Shown piece after piece: positions 35,177-44,782 of a stretch of 56,809 bases of DNA. Numbering within the stretch: the first letter of the stretch is position 1; the number at the start of each line of letters is the position of its first letter. Below the pieces are notes generated by a model. That model saw nothing but the letters and a program-made list of their open reading frames with translations, was not told the DNA's origin and made no database searches. The DNA lies in NCBI GenBank assembly GCA_016930235.1, contig JAFGHI010000021.1, positions 1 to 56,809 of the forward strand, given 5' to 3'. The DNA is from Candidatus Omnitrophota bacterium (GTDB lineage: Bacteria; Omnitrophota; Omnitrophia; Omnitrophales; Aquincolibacteriaceae). The translations under genes and the position numbers were made by a program.

Positions 35177-35935
35177 ATGAGCAAGATCCTAGTGGTTGAC
35201 GATGAGGTCAGTATCCGGAACTTTTGTCACACCCTTTTCACGAGGGAAGGGCATGAGGTCATCACCCTCCCGCGCGGGGACCAAGCCTTAGAGATCATCC
35301 CCAGAGAAAACGTTGACCTGGTTCTCCTTGACTTACAAATCCCCGGTGAAAAAGGCCTTTCGATCCTTCAAAAAATCAGAGCGGGTTTCCCAAGACTCCC
35401 CATCGTCATCTTTTCGGGGATTGTTTCGGCCGAAATGGAAAAAGAAGCTTATGAGCTCGGCGCTATTGAAGTCATCCACAAGGGGGTCAATCCTCTTGAA
35501 CTCAAAGACCGCATCAATAATATCCTCGCCGCGAAACACCAGATTTTTTCGGACACCCCCATGCGAAAAAACTACCGGATGTTGATCGTTGAGGACGAAG
35601 AATCCGAGGCCAATCTCTTAAAGGCCCTGTTTGAGGAAAAAGGGTTCCAGACCATGACGGCAAGGACCGGAGAAGAAGCCATCCAAATCGTTCAGCGGGA
35701 AAAACCGAATATCGTCCTTTTGGACATGGTCCTCCCGGGAATGGACGGAATGCTCACGCTCAAACGGATTCTTGAGATTGACCCGAATGCCGGAGTCATT
35801 ATGATGACCGGGGTTGCCGATCCGCAACTGATGCGTGAAACGATCGAGCTGGGGGCCTACCATTACGTGCAGAAACCCTACGAAGTCAATTACCTCGAGC
35901 GTGTGATCCAAACGCGGCTTAAATTCCCGGAATAA
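35177..35935 (+). CDS. Tandem receiver (REC-REC) response regulator
   Basis: A 252-aa protein made of two complete receiver domains and no output domain. Both have intact phosphorylation sites: ILVVDDEVSIR with DLVLLDLQIPGEKG, and MLIVEDEESEAN with NIVLLDMVLPGMDG. Conserved late Lys residues (VIHKG; YVQKPY) are in place. It resembles the 254-aa protein at 48319-49083. Such proteins shuttle phosphate in relays. It is the only plus-strand member of the signalling island and converges on the 132-aa receiver at 35951. Confidence 0.93.
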   Translation: MSKILVVDDEVSIRNFCHTLFTREGHEVITLPRGDQALEIIPRENVDLVLLDLQIPGEKGLSILQKIRAGFPRLPIVIFSGIVSAEMEKEAYELGAIEVIHKGVNPLELKDRINNILAAKHQIFSDTPMRKNYRMLIVEDEESEANLLKALFEEKGFQTMTARTGEEAIQIVQREKPNIVLLDMVLPGMDGMLTLKRILEIDPNAGVIMMTGVADPQLMRETIELGAYHYVQKPYEVNYLERVIQTRLKFPE

Positions 35936-35950
35936 AAAACTAAAATCTTC

Positions 35951-36349
35951 CTACTTTTGAAGGATATCGAGTGTCCTTGTAATTTCCCGCCTTAAAATAT
36001 CGAAATCAACCGGCTTCACCAGGTACTTATCCGCATAATTACGGATCCCGTCCGAGACATCTTCCGGTTCCGAACGGCCCGTCAGCATGATCACGGGGAT
36101 CCGGGTTGTTTTCTTGTCCTTCTTCAACCGTTTCAACACCTCAAAACCATCGATCTCAGGCATCGTGACATCCAATAGAATCAGATCCGGCAATTCGGCT
36201 TTTGCAATCTTCAACCCCTGTAACCCATCTACCGTGATCAGGACTTCATAGCCTGAGGCCGTTAAAACCGTCTTCAACATTTCGAGGATGTCCTGTTCAT
36301 CATCCACAATCAGGATTTTCTTTTTTTGATCTTGAGCCCCGTTTTCCAA
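35951..36349 (-). CDS. Single-domain response regulator
   Basis: A 132-aa receiver with ILIVDDEQDILEML, phosphoacceptor Asp in PDLILLDVTMPEIDG, and YLVKPVDF. It starts at TTG 36349, seven bases after AAGGAG; an ATG five bases upstream is out of frame. It has no output domain, so it must act on another protein. It lies 63 bases after the hybrid kinase at 36413-39022 and ends the minus-strand island. Confidence 0.93.
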   Translation of the reverse strand: MENGAQDQKKKILIVDDEQDILEMLKTVLTASGYEVLITVDGLQGLKIAKAELPDLILLDVTMPEIDGFEVLKRLKKDKKTTRIPVIMLTGRSEPEDVSDGIRNYADKYLVKPVDFDILRREITRTLDILQK

Positions 36350-36412
36350 CTCATGTCTCCTTTATATCGCTATCGTCACGGATAACCCTTGTCATCTCTA
36401 TTCACCAACTCA

Positions 36413-39022
36413 TCACGATCCAGAATTTACGCGAGAATTCAAAACTTCCCTTACCTTAAAGGCCAAGGCATCCGGTGAAAAAGGCTTCTGAAGAAAGAAA
36501 ATACCCGGCTCCAGAATGCCGTGCCGGTCAATGACATCGTCCGTATAACCGGAGATGTAAAGAACCTTCATCTTGGGTCTCTTCGTCTGGAGGATCCTTC
36601 CCAGCTCGCGCCCGTTCATCTTGGGCATCACCACATCTGTGATCAGAAGATCCAGGCTTTCTTCCCCGCCGATCCCCGCTGCAATCTCAAGGGCCTGAGA
36701 CGGTCCAAGGGCTTCCCAGACCCGGTATCCCTGCCGCTTCAGCACTGCCGAAGCGACCCTTAAGACAGCAGCTTCATCTTCGACCACAAGGACGGACTCC
36801 GTCCCGCGGGGGATTTCCAAACTGCGTTTTTGTGCAATCAAACGTTCCACAGGCTCTTCTGAAGAAGGCAGATAAATCTTGAAGGTTGTCCCTTTTCCCA
36901 GCTCACTTTCAAACTCAATATCGCCTTGGGCTTGCTTAACAATTCCATAACTCGTGGACAGCCCCAAACCCGTCCCCCGGCCCTTGGGCTTGGTCGAAAA
37001 GAAGGGTTCCATAATATGCTTTTTAACCTCTTCACTCATCCCAATTCCCGTATCCGCGACCTTGATCATGACATAAGGCCCTGCCCTCAACCCGCCTTCC
37101 ACTCCGCTTCCTGAGATGACCACATTTTCCGTTCGCAGGGTAAGTATCCCGCCATTCGGCATCGCATCGCGGGCATTGACCGCCAGATTAATAATAACTT
37201 GTTCCATGAGAGATGGGTCTGCTTTGACCTTCCATAAATCCGGTTCCAATTCTAAAGTCAATTGGACTGCCTCCCCCAGAAGAGTCCTCAAGGAATTTTC
37301 CATATCTTGCAAAAGGACATTCATCTCAAAAACCTTTAAGGCCACCATTTGGCGGCGCCCGAAAGCCAAAAGCTGGCGGGTCAACTGCGATGAACGTTCT
37401 GCTGCAATTTGAATTTCTCTGATTTCGTGACGCCTCGGGTCCTTGGAATCTATTTGCTCCATCAAAAAACCGCAATACCCCATAATCACCATCAATTGAT
37501 TATTGAAATCATGGGCCACACCGCCGGCAAATTTCCCGATCGCATCCATCTTTTGGGCCAGCTGAAACTTTTCCGCGCTCTTTTTCAAATCTTCTTCGGC
37601 CTTCACCTGAAAGGTAATGTCCCGGAAACTCCATACACGCCCCGCTATTTCCCCCTCCTTCATCAGAGGACACGAATATCTTTCATAAATACGGCCGTCC
37701 TTAAAATGGATTGTCTCAAAATCCTCTCTTGAGGAACCGTAAAGTTCGCGGACCTTCTCCAGAAATGCCTCGGGGTTTTCGAGCTGCTGCTGGACAAACG
37801 CCAATAGCTTTTCGTCATCTTTTGTCTCCAAAAGCTCTTGAGGAATTCGCCATAATTTCATGAATCTTTGATTCGCATGCGTTATTTTCCCTTCATGATT
37901 GACAACCAGAAAACCCTCGGCCGTCGATTCGAGAGTTGCTTTCAAAAGGGCCTCATGTTCGCGCAAATCCTTTTCGGAACGGACCCGCTCGGTCATATCG
38001 CGTAAGATACAGACATTGCCGACGACCTCGCCTGACGCATCCCGTAAGGTTGAGCTTGTTAAACTAACTGGTATCTTCATCCCTTCTTTATTCGCCAAGG
38101 CCAAATCCCAAATACTCATGTGCCGGGTTTTACTTAAATCACCCAGAGCACATTGGAAATTCTGGTTGCTTTCAAAAAAACCGTAAAACGGTTTTCCCTT
38201 TAACTCAGCTTGCGAGCAGGAACTAAGGTCTTCGGCCGCTTTATTGGCAAAGACAACTTCCCCCTTTTCATCGAGAAGAAAAAGAGCATCCGACATAGTC
38301 GAAATGATATTGGAAGCCGCCATCACAGGGGTAATGGTCAAAAACCTCAACTTCACGATCGCAAAAACAATCCCGCCGGCCAAACCTAAGGTAACTAAAT
38401 TTTCAACGGGGATCAATTTGTAATAATGTATCCGATGAGCAATGAAATTTGAAACCGTCCCAATGAAAACGGGCAGAAAAACAGAAATAAAAATGACCTT
38501 TGCCTGCCTACGCTCGATCAGACTTTGCGCCTTCTTCATGTAATCATAGAGCACCCCAAGCGTCACCAGCATACAAAGACCATAATAGAAATAATATAAG
38601 ACCGGCCCCCATGTAGGCGCCCAGACATAAGTCCATCCAAAATCGGTCCTGATATAATCTTGGGTTAAATCACCGCTCAACTGAAGGTAAAACAAATAAA
38701 TAGGTGTCAGAAAAATAAATGCATAAAAAAGAGGATTCTTTAGAACGCGCTTGTTGCGCGTAAAAAGTAAAGCGAACCAGATCAAAAAACCGCCGAAAAA
38801 AATCCACCCGGGAGAATTGATGGTATAAAATATTCTTGCGATTTCCTTGGGGGCATTCGAACTGTAAATAAAGATCGGCCCAAAAGACCAGAGGGCAAAG
38901 CAAAGGATAAAAGAAGCACAAAGCCAGTTGAGAAGCGACCGCGTATTTTTATGAACGACAAAACCGGCCAGAGACAAGTAAAACAGCATGGCTAAAAAAT
39001 AAATCCACGACCACAAATTCAT
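36413..39022 (-). CDS. Hybrid histidine kinase: 7TM-PAS-PAS-DHp-HATPase-REC
   Basis: An 869-aa membrane sensor kinase. About eight hydrophobic helices fill residues 1-230 (7TM-type sensor). Two PAS domains (about 240-365 and 370-490) follow, then a DHp segment with the phosphorylatable His in GGVAHDFNNQLMVI, ATPase motifs (VNARDAMPNGG; DTGIGMSEE; GRGTGLGLSTSYGIV) and a C-terminal receiver with DLLITDVVMPKMNGRE. VAHDFNNQL is the class seen in NtrB-like and GAF/PAS hybrid kinases. It lies 64 bases after the 212-aa receiver, so it is probably transcribed with the upstream genes. Confidence 0.95.
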   Translation of the reverse strand: MNLWSWIYFLAMLFYLSLAGFVVHKNTRSLLNWLCASFILCFALWSFGPIFIYSSNAPKEIARIFYTINSPGWIFFGGFLIWFALLFTRNKRVLKNPLFYAFIFLTPIYLFYLQLSGDLTQDYIRTDFGWTYVWAPTWGPVLYYFYYGLCMLVTLGVLYDYMKKAQSLIERRQAKVIFISVFLPVFIGTVSNFIAHRIHYYKLIPVENLVTLGLAGGIVFAIVKLRFLTITPVMAASNIISTMSDALFLLDEKGEVVFANKAAEDLSSCSQAELKGKPFYGFFESNQNFQCALGDLSKTRHMSIWDLALANKEGMKIPVSLTSSTLRDASGEVVGNVCILRDMTERVRSEKDLREHEALLKATLESTAEGFLVVNHEGKITHANQRFMKLWRIPQELLETKDDEKLLAFVQQQLENPEAFLEKVRELYGSSREDFETIHFKDGRIYERYSCPLMKEGEIAGRVWSFRDITFQVKAEEDLKKSAEKFQLAQKMDAIGKFAGGVAHDFNNQLMVIMGYCGFLMEQIDSKDPRRHEIREIQIAAERSSQLTRQLLAFGRRQMVALKVFEMNVLLQDMENSLRTLLGEAVQLTLELEPDLWKVKADPSLMEQVIINLAVNARDAMPNGGILTLRTENVVISGSGVEGGLRAGPYVMIKVADTGIGMSEEVKKHIMEPFFSTKPKGRGTGLGLSTSYGIVKQAQGDIEFESELGKGTTFKIYLPSSEEPVERLIAQKRSLEIPRGTESVLVVEDEAAVLRVASAVLKRQGYRVWEALGPSQALEIAAGIGGEESLDLLITDVVMPKMNGRELGRILQTKRPKMKVLYISGYTDDVIDRHGILEPGIFFLQKPFSPDALAFKVREVLNSRVNSGS

Positions 39023-39086
39023 TCTCGCAACCCCTTAATTTTGATGCTGCCCCCTGACCTCTTGTTGCACCCTCAGGAGGCTATGA

Positions 39087-39725
39087 TTAATTTCCCATGT
39101 CCGGCAAAATCTTTTTCATGCAATCATCACAAATCCCGTGACTGAACTTCACATCCGAATGTTCCTGGATATACTTCTCCATCTGCTGCCAATACCCTTT
39201 GACATCGCGGATCTTTTTGCAGTGGGCACAGATCGGAATAAAACCGCGTAATGTCTTAATTTCGCTCAGGGCCGTTTCAAGCTCTTCATTTCGAGCCTTA
39301 AGCTCCTTCTCTCTCTGGATCCTGGTATCCATTTCCTTTTTGAGCCTCAAGCTGGATTTGACCCGGGCCAGGAGCTCAATCTTACGAAGCGGTTTCGTGA
39401 TATAATCCATCGCTCCGGCTTCAAAGGCTTCATGAAGGGAATCCATGTCGGTTTTCGCCGTGACCATAATGACCGGAATCTCATAGAGATTTTCGACCGA
39501 TTTGATCCGCCTGACCGCTTCGATCCCGTTCGTTTCCGGCATCATGATATCCATCAAGATAAGGTCGACTTGGGAGGATGTCTTCTCTTTTGAATCCACT
39601 CCAAGACATTCATAGGCCTCCTTCGCGCAGGTGGCCTTCAGGATTTCCTTATATCCGGCATTTGTAAGGAGGGTTTCCAAAAGCATCAGATTATCCGGGG
39701 TATCATCCACAACAAGAATGCTCAT
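39087..39725 (-). CDS. Receiver protein with coiled coil and Cys-rich C-terminus
   Basis: A 212-aa response regulator. Residues 3-125 form a receiver with ILVVDDTPDN and the Asp in DLILMDIMMPETNG. A coiled coil (about 125-160) leads to a Cys-rich end: ICAHCKKIRDVKGYW and HGICDDCMKK, four cysteines in two CxxC pairs that look like a zinc knuckle. Such tails are known at the ends of some PAS/GAF/REC proteins and may link to partner proteins. It starts one base after the stop of the 147-aa receiver gene. Confidence 0.9.
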   Translation of the reverse strand: MSILVVDDTPDNLMLLETLLTNAGYKEILKATCAKEAYECLGVDSKEKTSSQVDLILMDIMMPETNGIEAVRRIKSVENLYEIPVIMVTAKTDMDSLHEAFEAGAMDYITKPLRKIELLARVKSSLRLKKEMDTRIQREKELKARNEELETALSEIKTLRGFIPICAHCKKIRDVKGYWQQMEKYIQEHSDVKFSHGICDDCMKKILPDMGN

Positions 39726-39726
39726 A

Positions 39727-40170
39727 TTACACCTCTTCGACCGGGAAATTTTCGATATTCAAAAAATGCCGCAGCGTTTTCATTAAGACATTTTTCCGGA
39801 TGGGCTTCATTAAATGATCCGTACATCCGACTTGAAAACTTTTTTCGATATCCTCTTTTAAAACACTTGCGCTCAAGGCAATGATCGGAACCTGGATGAA
39901 ACGGCTCTGGCCTTTCATTTGACCGGCCTCCCAATGCCGGATGGCTTTTGCTGCCTCATAACCGTCCATCACCGGCATGTGAAGATCCATCAGGACCAAG
40001 TCATACCTTGTTTCTTTGAACTTTTCGACGGCTTCTTCACCGGTCCCCGCGATCACCAAATGGAAAGGGGTGTCTTTTAAGTAAGCACGGATCAGAAACT
40101 GATTGTCGATATTATCCTCTGCCAGCAATATCCGGTATTCTTTAGCCTTCGCCTGATTCATTTGTTCCAT
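39727..40170 (-). CDS. Single-domain response regulator resembling the last receiver of the 1107-aa kinase
   Basis: A 147-aa receiver: ILLAEDNIDNQFLIRAYL, Asp in YDLVLMDLHMPVMDGYEA, and MKPIRKNVL. It closely parallels the last receiver of the hybrid kinase encoded immediately upstream ([20 protein letters not shown] and [18 protein letters not shown]), suggesting duplication and detachment. It lies 44 bases after that kinase gene. Confidence 0.93.
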   Translation of the reverse strand: MEQMNQAKAKEYRILLAEDNIDNQFLIRAYLKDTPFHLVIAGTGEEAVEKFKETRYDLVLMDLHMPVMDGYEAAKAIRHWEAGQMKGQSRFIQVPIIALSASVLKEDIEKSFQVGCTDHLMKPIRKNVLMKTLRHFLNIENFPVEEV

Positions 40171-40214
40171 CCTTAAAGTTGTTTACCGCAAAGCTCGTCT
40201 TTTGACCCCGCCGC

Positions 40215-43200
40215 TTAGGTGATGGGGCGATGTTTCTGGGCCTCATAACGTTTAATCGTCTCTAGAAGCACCTCTTTTTTTATCGGCTTGGTCAGGTGTT
40301 CGTTACAGCCCGCGTCCATACTTTTAGAAATCTCATCCTGAAGGGCGCTGGCACTTAAAGCAATAATCGGGATCGGGAAACTTTTCTTACCGCCTTCTCC
40401 ACCCGTCTTCGCCTCCCATTCGCGGATCTTTCTGACAGCGCTATACCCGTCCATTTCCGGCATATGGAGATCCATAAAGACAAGGTCATAGGCCTGTGTC
40501 ATCACCTTTTCACAAGCTTCCCGGCCATTGGAGGCAAAATCAAGAGAGTAATTCGTCTTTCGCAAATAAGCTTGAATCAGTAACTGATTGTCCGCATTGT
40601 CCTCGGCTAGGAGAATACGGAAGGAAGCGCCCGACGGCTCTCCTCTTGCGGAAAGCAACGTTCCTCCTTTGAGATCCGGAATTCCTTCGGGACATTCCCG
40701 GGCTGTTTTGATCGCTTCAAAAAGTTGATTCCTTTTAACCGGCTTTACAAGGTAACTTAAAAATCCCAACTGCTTTGCACGAGCGATATCGCTCCCCCTG
40801 TTATCGGAAGTCAACATCAAAATCGCAACCGATTGAATCTCGGGATCTTGACGGATAAGGCCAGCACATTCAAAACCGTCCATTCCCGGCATCCGCGAAT
40901 CAAGAATAAGAATACCAAAAGGGGTCCCTTTTTGTTTAGCCTCCCGAAGGACCCGGAGGGCTTCCCCGCCACTCGCGACATCCTGAACCGAGGCCCCTCT
41001 GGCTTTAAGCGTTTCCCTTAAAATCCACCGGTTTGTATCATTATCGTCGACGACGAGGACCCGCAGTCCTTCCAGTTGGACAGAAAGTTCTTCATCCTTC
41101 TTTTCAGACAATTCGGAGGTTCGACCTAAACGAACGTTGAAATAAAAAGTCGTCCCTTTCCCAGGCTCACTCTCAAGCCAAACCTTGCCGCCCATAAGGT
41201 CCACCAATTTTCTCGTAATCGTCAACCCGAGCCCCGTCCCTCCGTAACGCCGCGTCGTCGAAGAGTCCACTTGGGTAAAATGTTCAAAGACGGCTGCCTG
41301 TTTGTCTTTCGGGATTCCCACCCCGGTATCCCTGACAAGGAATAACAACCCCACCTGAGGATTTTCGGGGGCATTCCCCTCCTCAAGTTTGACCTCCACC
41401 GCCACTTCACCCTGCTCGGTAAACTTAATGGCATTCCCCACAAGGTTGATCAGGATTTGCCGCAAACGGTTCTGGTCCCCGCCGACAATGCTCGGGACAT
41501 TCGGATCGATCCAATGGATCAATTCCAGATGTTTTTCATGGGCCTTTACCGCCATCATTTCCGTAACGCTTTCCACAAGCTCAATAACCGAAAAGTTAAT
41601 GGCTTCAAGTTCAAGACGGCCCGCCTCGACTTTGGAGAGATCAAGGATATCATTAATGAGACTGAGGAGACCTTCCCCATTCCGTCTCAAGGTATTCACA
41701 AATTCCCGCTGTTCGTCGCTTAAGGGGGTATCCGCCAGTAAATCTCCCATCCCGATAATGGCATTCATCGGCGTCCGGATCTCATGGCTCATCGTCGCAA
41801 GAAAATCGGATTTCGCCTTCGATGCCTCAAGCGCTTGATCCCGCATCCTCTCCATATCCTCCATCATATTCAAGAAAGCCTCCTGGGCCCTTTCAAGATC
41901 CTTGTAAGCCTTCTCCAATTCACGAACCCTCAGGCGGTCCCGTTCTGCCGACCGAAGGGCCTCATTCGTCCATTGCTTCTCTTTCGCTTCGATCATTCTT
42001 TGTTTGGTGACGTCTTCCCCCGAACTTAATGTCCCGATGACCTTCCCAGTCTCATCCTTAAGGACAGTGTTATGCCATAAAACCCTTCGTATCCCTTTTG
42101 TTCCGCAGAGGATATTATTTTCATGCGTATTGTCAGTGTCTTGTGTTTCAATGTTTTTTCTGAAAACCTTCAAAACGTCATCTCTTTCGTCCTGCGGGAT
42201 AAAATTTTCAAACCAATTTTTTTCGATAATTTCTTCTTTGCGCCTTTCTAAAATTAACGCGCCCTGGCGGTTGATGAGCTTCACCTTCTCATCCGTTCCG
42301 ATGGCAACGATAATCACTCCCGCAATATTCAAATACTCTTCGGCCTTATTTTTCTCCTGTGCCAAAAATTCTTCCGCTTTTCTTCTCTTCTCATTTTCCT
42401 TGATGAGGTCATCGCGTGAAACCGTTGTCTTCTCCAAATCCACCGCCATCTGGTTAAATGCCTGAACGAGGCTTCCGATCTCCCCCGAAGGCTGTGAATG
42501 GACACGCGCTGAAAGATCCCCTCTCGCCAATTTCCCAACACTCACCGCAAGCTCCGATAGCGGAGATGATATCTGACGAGACAAAACCCATGCAATTATG
42601 ATGACCATGATAATCATCACGCCCGCAACGGCCACAGAATGATAAAACTCCTCAATAAATTCACCGGCGTATCTTTCCGGAGGGGCAAACATCACAAGAT
42701 GCAGGAAAGGCTGCTGATCAGCTCCCACCTTAATGACAAAAGATAGCAGAAACGGATTCGAATCATTCAGTTTGTGGATATCCTCATGGGAAAAAGGCTT
42801 TTGAATCTCTTTAGGCGGCGAAAAAAGGACCTGCCCGCCGGGTTCAAACAACCACGTAATGGGTTCATTGAGAAAATTAACCTGGGGAAGATACGTCAAG
42901 TAAGGCGTCAAATCGGCGTGGATCACTAGGGCGCCTCCAAATCCCCCGGCCTCGGGATCTTCCTTTCGCAATCCGGCCAAAAACGACCACCTATTATTTT
43001 TATCTTGAAAGGGGCTTGAATAGAAAACTTGTCCGCGTTGCGAAAAGACCAGCTTCTCAAAAAGATCATCGATCAGAGTATCCCGAAGACGTCCGGTTTG
43101 AGTGCCTATTCGCCGGTAATCTCTAAAACGCCTGCCTTCTTCGCCGACAATTTTTTCTTCCCCTTTAGCATCGATAAATCTTAAGGATAAATATTTTCCC

Positions 43201-43538
43201 TTATTGCGTTTGACCGACTCCTGAAACAACCGTTCAACCGGAGGTTTCGTGATAAATATTTCCTGCTTTGGCGACTGCAGAAACTTTTCCAGGGAGGGCG
43301 TCCTTTCCAAAAAATCAAGGCTGTTTTCAATCGGAGTTATATAATTATCCCTAAAATTATTCTCGGCCGCCGTCATCAGCGTTGTGATCTGGGAGTGGAT
43401 ATTCTGCTCAATAAATTCCTTTTTATCCCAGTAATGAAGCCCTCCTGTCAGCATAATGATGAACAGACCGATCCCGACATAAGCCATCAGCGATCTTTGA
43501 AATATCGTTAACCCCTGAGCCTTTAGTTTCTCACTCAT
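40215..43538 (-). CDS. Hybrid histidine kinase: sensor-HAMP-PAS-DHp-HATPase-REC-REC
   Basis: A 1107-aa kinase. A membrane helix near residues 17-35 is followed by a large periplasmic sensor region (about 40-295, with [13 protein letters not shown] and [10 protein letters not shown], consistent with a Cache-like fold), a second helix (about 298-320) and a HAMP segment ([20 protein letters not shown]). PAS (about 405-525), a coiled coil and the DHp (His in [20 protein letters not shown]) lead to the ATPase ([28 protein letters not shown]) and two receivers with [12 protein letters not shown] and [12 protein letters not shown]. No Hpt domain is fused. It follows the 367-aa binding protein by 12 bases, which strongly suggests that protein is its ligand partner. 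Confidence 0.95.
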   Translation of the reverse strand: MSEKLKAQGLTIFQRSLMAYVGIGLFIIMLTGGLHYWDKKEFIEQNIHSQITTLMTAAENNFRDNYITPIENSLDFLERTPSLEKFLQSPKQEIFITKPPVERLFQESVKRNKGKYLSLRFIDAKGEEKIVGEEGRRFRDYRRIGTQTGRLRDTLIDDLFEKLVFSQRGQVFYSSPFQDKNNRWSFLAGLRKEDPEAGGFGGALVIHADLTPYLTYLPQVNFLNEPITWLFEPGGQVLFSPPKEIQKPFSHEDIHKLNDSNPFLLSFVIKVGADQQPFLHLVMFAPPERYAGEFIEEFYHSVAVAGVMIIMVIIIAWVLSRQISSPLSELAVSVGKLARGDLSARVHSQPSGEIGSLVQAFNQMAVDLEKTTVSRDDLIKENEKRRKAEEFLAQEKNKAEEYLNIAGVIIVAIGTDEKVKLINRQGALILERRKEEIIEKNWFENFIPQDERDDVLKVFRKNIETQDTDNTHENNILCGTKGIRRVLWHNTVLKDETGKVIGTLSSGEDVTKQRMIEAKEKQWTNEALRSAERDRLRVRELEKAYKDLERAQEAFLNMMEDMERMRDQALEASKAKSDFLATMSHEIRTPMNAIIGMGDLLADTPLSDEQREFVNTLRRNGEGLLSLINDILDLSKVEAGRLELEAINFSVIELVESVTEMMAVKAHEKHLELIHWIDPNVPSIVGGDQNRLRQILINLVGNAIKFTEQGEVAVEVKLEEGNAPENPQVGLLFLVRDTGVGIPKDKQAAVFEHFTQVDSSTTRRYGGTGLGLTITRKLVDLMGGKVWLESEPGKGTTFYFNVRLGRTSELSEKKDEELSVQLEGLRVLVVDDNDTNRWILRETLKARGASVQDVASGGEALRVLREAKQKGTPFGILILDSRMPGMDGFECAGLIRQDPEIQSVAILMLTSDNRGSDIARAKQLGFLSYLVKPVKRNQLFEAIKTARECPEGIPDLKGGTLLSARGEPSGASFRILLAEDNADNQLLIQAYLRKTNYSLDFASNGREACEKVMTQAYDLVFMDLHMPEMDGYSAVRKIREWEAKTGGEGGKKSFPIPIIALSASALQDEISKSMDAGCNEHLTKPIKKEVLLETIKRYEAQKHRPIT

Positions 43539-43550
43539 TTCATTGCCGAT

Positions 43551-44654
43551 CTATGAACCCGTTTTTTCTTCCAATGCAAGCGATTCATCGACCCACTCCT
43601 CAACAAAATCTTCCCCTGATAAGTCAATGCCAAGCTGCTTGGCCCTATTACGGTTCACCATAACCGGCCCCCTGTCCGGCGCATAGGAAGATATCATTGC
43701 CGGGGCCTTTCCTTCATGGAGGATATCATTGGCCAACCGGACGGCTTCGTAACCCTGTTTAAAACCGGAATCATCGACAGCCAGAAGGATCCCTTCTTCC
43801 ACGAATTGTTTCTCGTAAGCGCAATCGGGCTTTCGGATATTCCCCAAATACCAAGCCCCCGCCTTCATTTGATCGACGGGATTTCCTTGCTCATCCTTGA
43901 GGGTATTATGATTCAACACAAAAAAAGCATCGCTGATCTGCGAAGCCTCCAAAGCCTTTTTCTTCCACTCTGAAAACGAATTCGTCGTAATGGTCATCAT
44001 AAGCTTCAGAGGAAGTTTCCCTTGCCGATCGAGATTTTCAAGGCGTTTCACCCCCGCCCGGCCCGTCGGCGAGTCATCCGAGAGGACGGAAAAAGTTTTA
44101 ATGTCAGGCACCAGACGCTTGAGATAGTCTAAATTCTCCATTAGATAACCTTCCTGATAAATCCCGGTCACATTATGACCCGGTCTTTCCACGGAATCGA
44201 GCAGACCATATTTCAACGGGAGTCCGTTGACACCCCAAAAAACAACCGGAATATCCGTATCCACATATTGATTCCCTATAAAATTGACCGCATTGTCATC
44301 CCCTAGCAATAGGATATCCGGCTGAAAAGCTTCGATTTCTTCAACAATCCGGGCCGTCACATTTGCGATTTCACTTTGACTGTTCTTCCTCTTGGTATCC
44401 ATCCACGTTTTCTTAATGATAGCTTTCGCCCCCTCCACATAATCATTACGGGTATAGGCCCCGGCTTCTTCTTCCGATTCCAGAAAACCGAAATCGAGAA
44501 GGCCCTGCGAGACCCCTTCATGAGTATCCTGTGACCACATATACTCAGGGTGATAGCTGTCGACGACAAAAATTTTCGTCTTCTCCTGGGCCATTGTTTG
44601 AGAAACAAAAACAATTGATAAAAGAAAAACCATCCATAGGGCCTGTTTTTTCAT
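43551..44654 (-). CDS. ABC-type substrate-binding protein (TrpX-like family), no transporter nearby
   Basis: A 367-aa periplasmic protein with a signal peptide (about residues 1-22, ending TMAQE). The two-lobed pattern starts KIFVVDSYHPEYMWSQDTHEGV; VFWGVNGLP and VTGIYQEGYLMENL occur in the ABC_sub_bind family. No permease or ATPase is in the window; instead the gene runs into a hybrid kinase 12 bases later. A sensor role, presenting ligand to the kinase's periplasmic domain, is more likely than uptake. A similar protein is at 46885-47907. The ligand is unknown. Confidence 0.88.
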   Translation of the reverse strand: MKKQALWMVFLLSIVFVSQTMAQEKTKIFVVDSYHPEYMWSQDTHEGVSQGLLDFGFLESEEEAGAYTRNDYVEGAKAIIKKTWMDTKRKNSQSEIANVTARIVEEIEAFQPDILLLGDDNAVNFIGNQYVDTDIPVVFWGVNGLPLKYGLLDSVERPGHNVTGIYQEGYLMENLDYLKRLVPDIKTFSVLSDDSPTGRAGVKRLENLDRQGKLPLKLMMTITTNSFSEWKKKALEASQISDAFFVLNHNTLKDEQGNPVDQMKAGAWYLGNIRKPDCAYEKQFVEEGILLAVDDSGFKQGYEAVRLANDILHEGKAPAMISSYAPDRGPVMVNRNRAKQLGIDLSGEDFVEEWVDESLALEEKTGS

Positions 44655-44782
44655 TGTCGATTCTCCTTGAAACCCTTCATCACAAAAAAATCCATGAGAG
44701 GGTTGTTCAAAAATCCTTTGTTTTTATTCATTTTCAGTTGCTTTCAATCTTCATCACTCTTATATCAAAACGTAGCCCCCCA

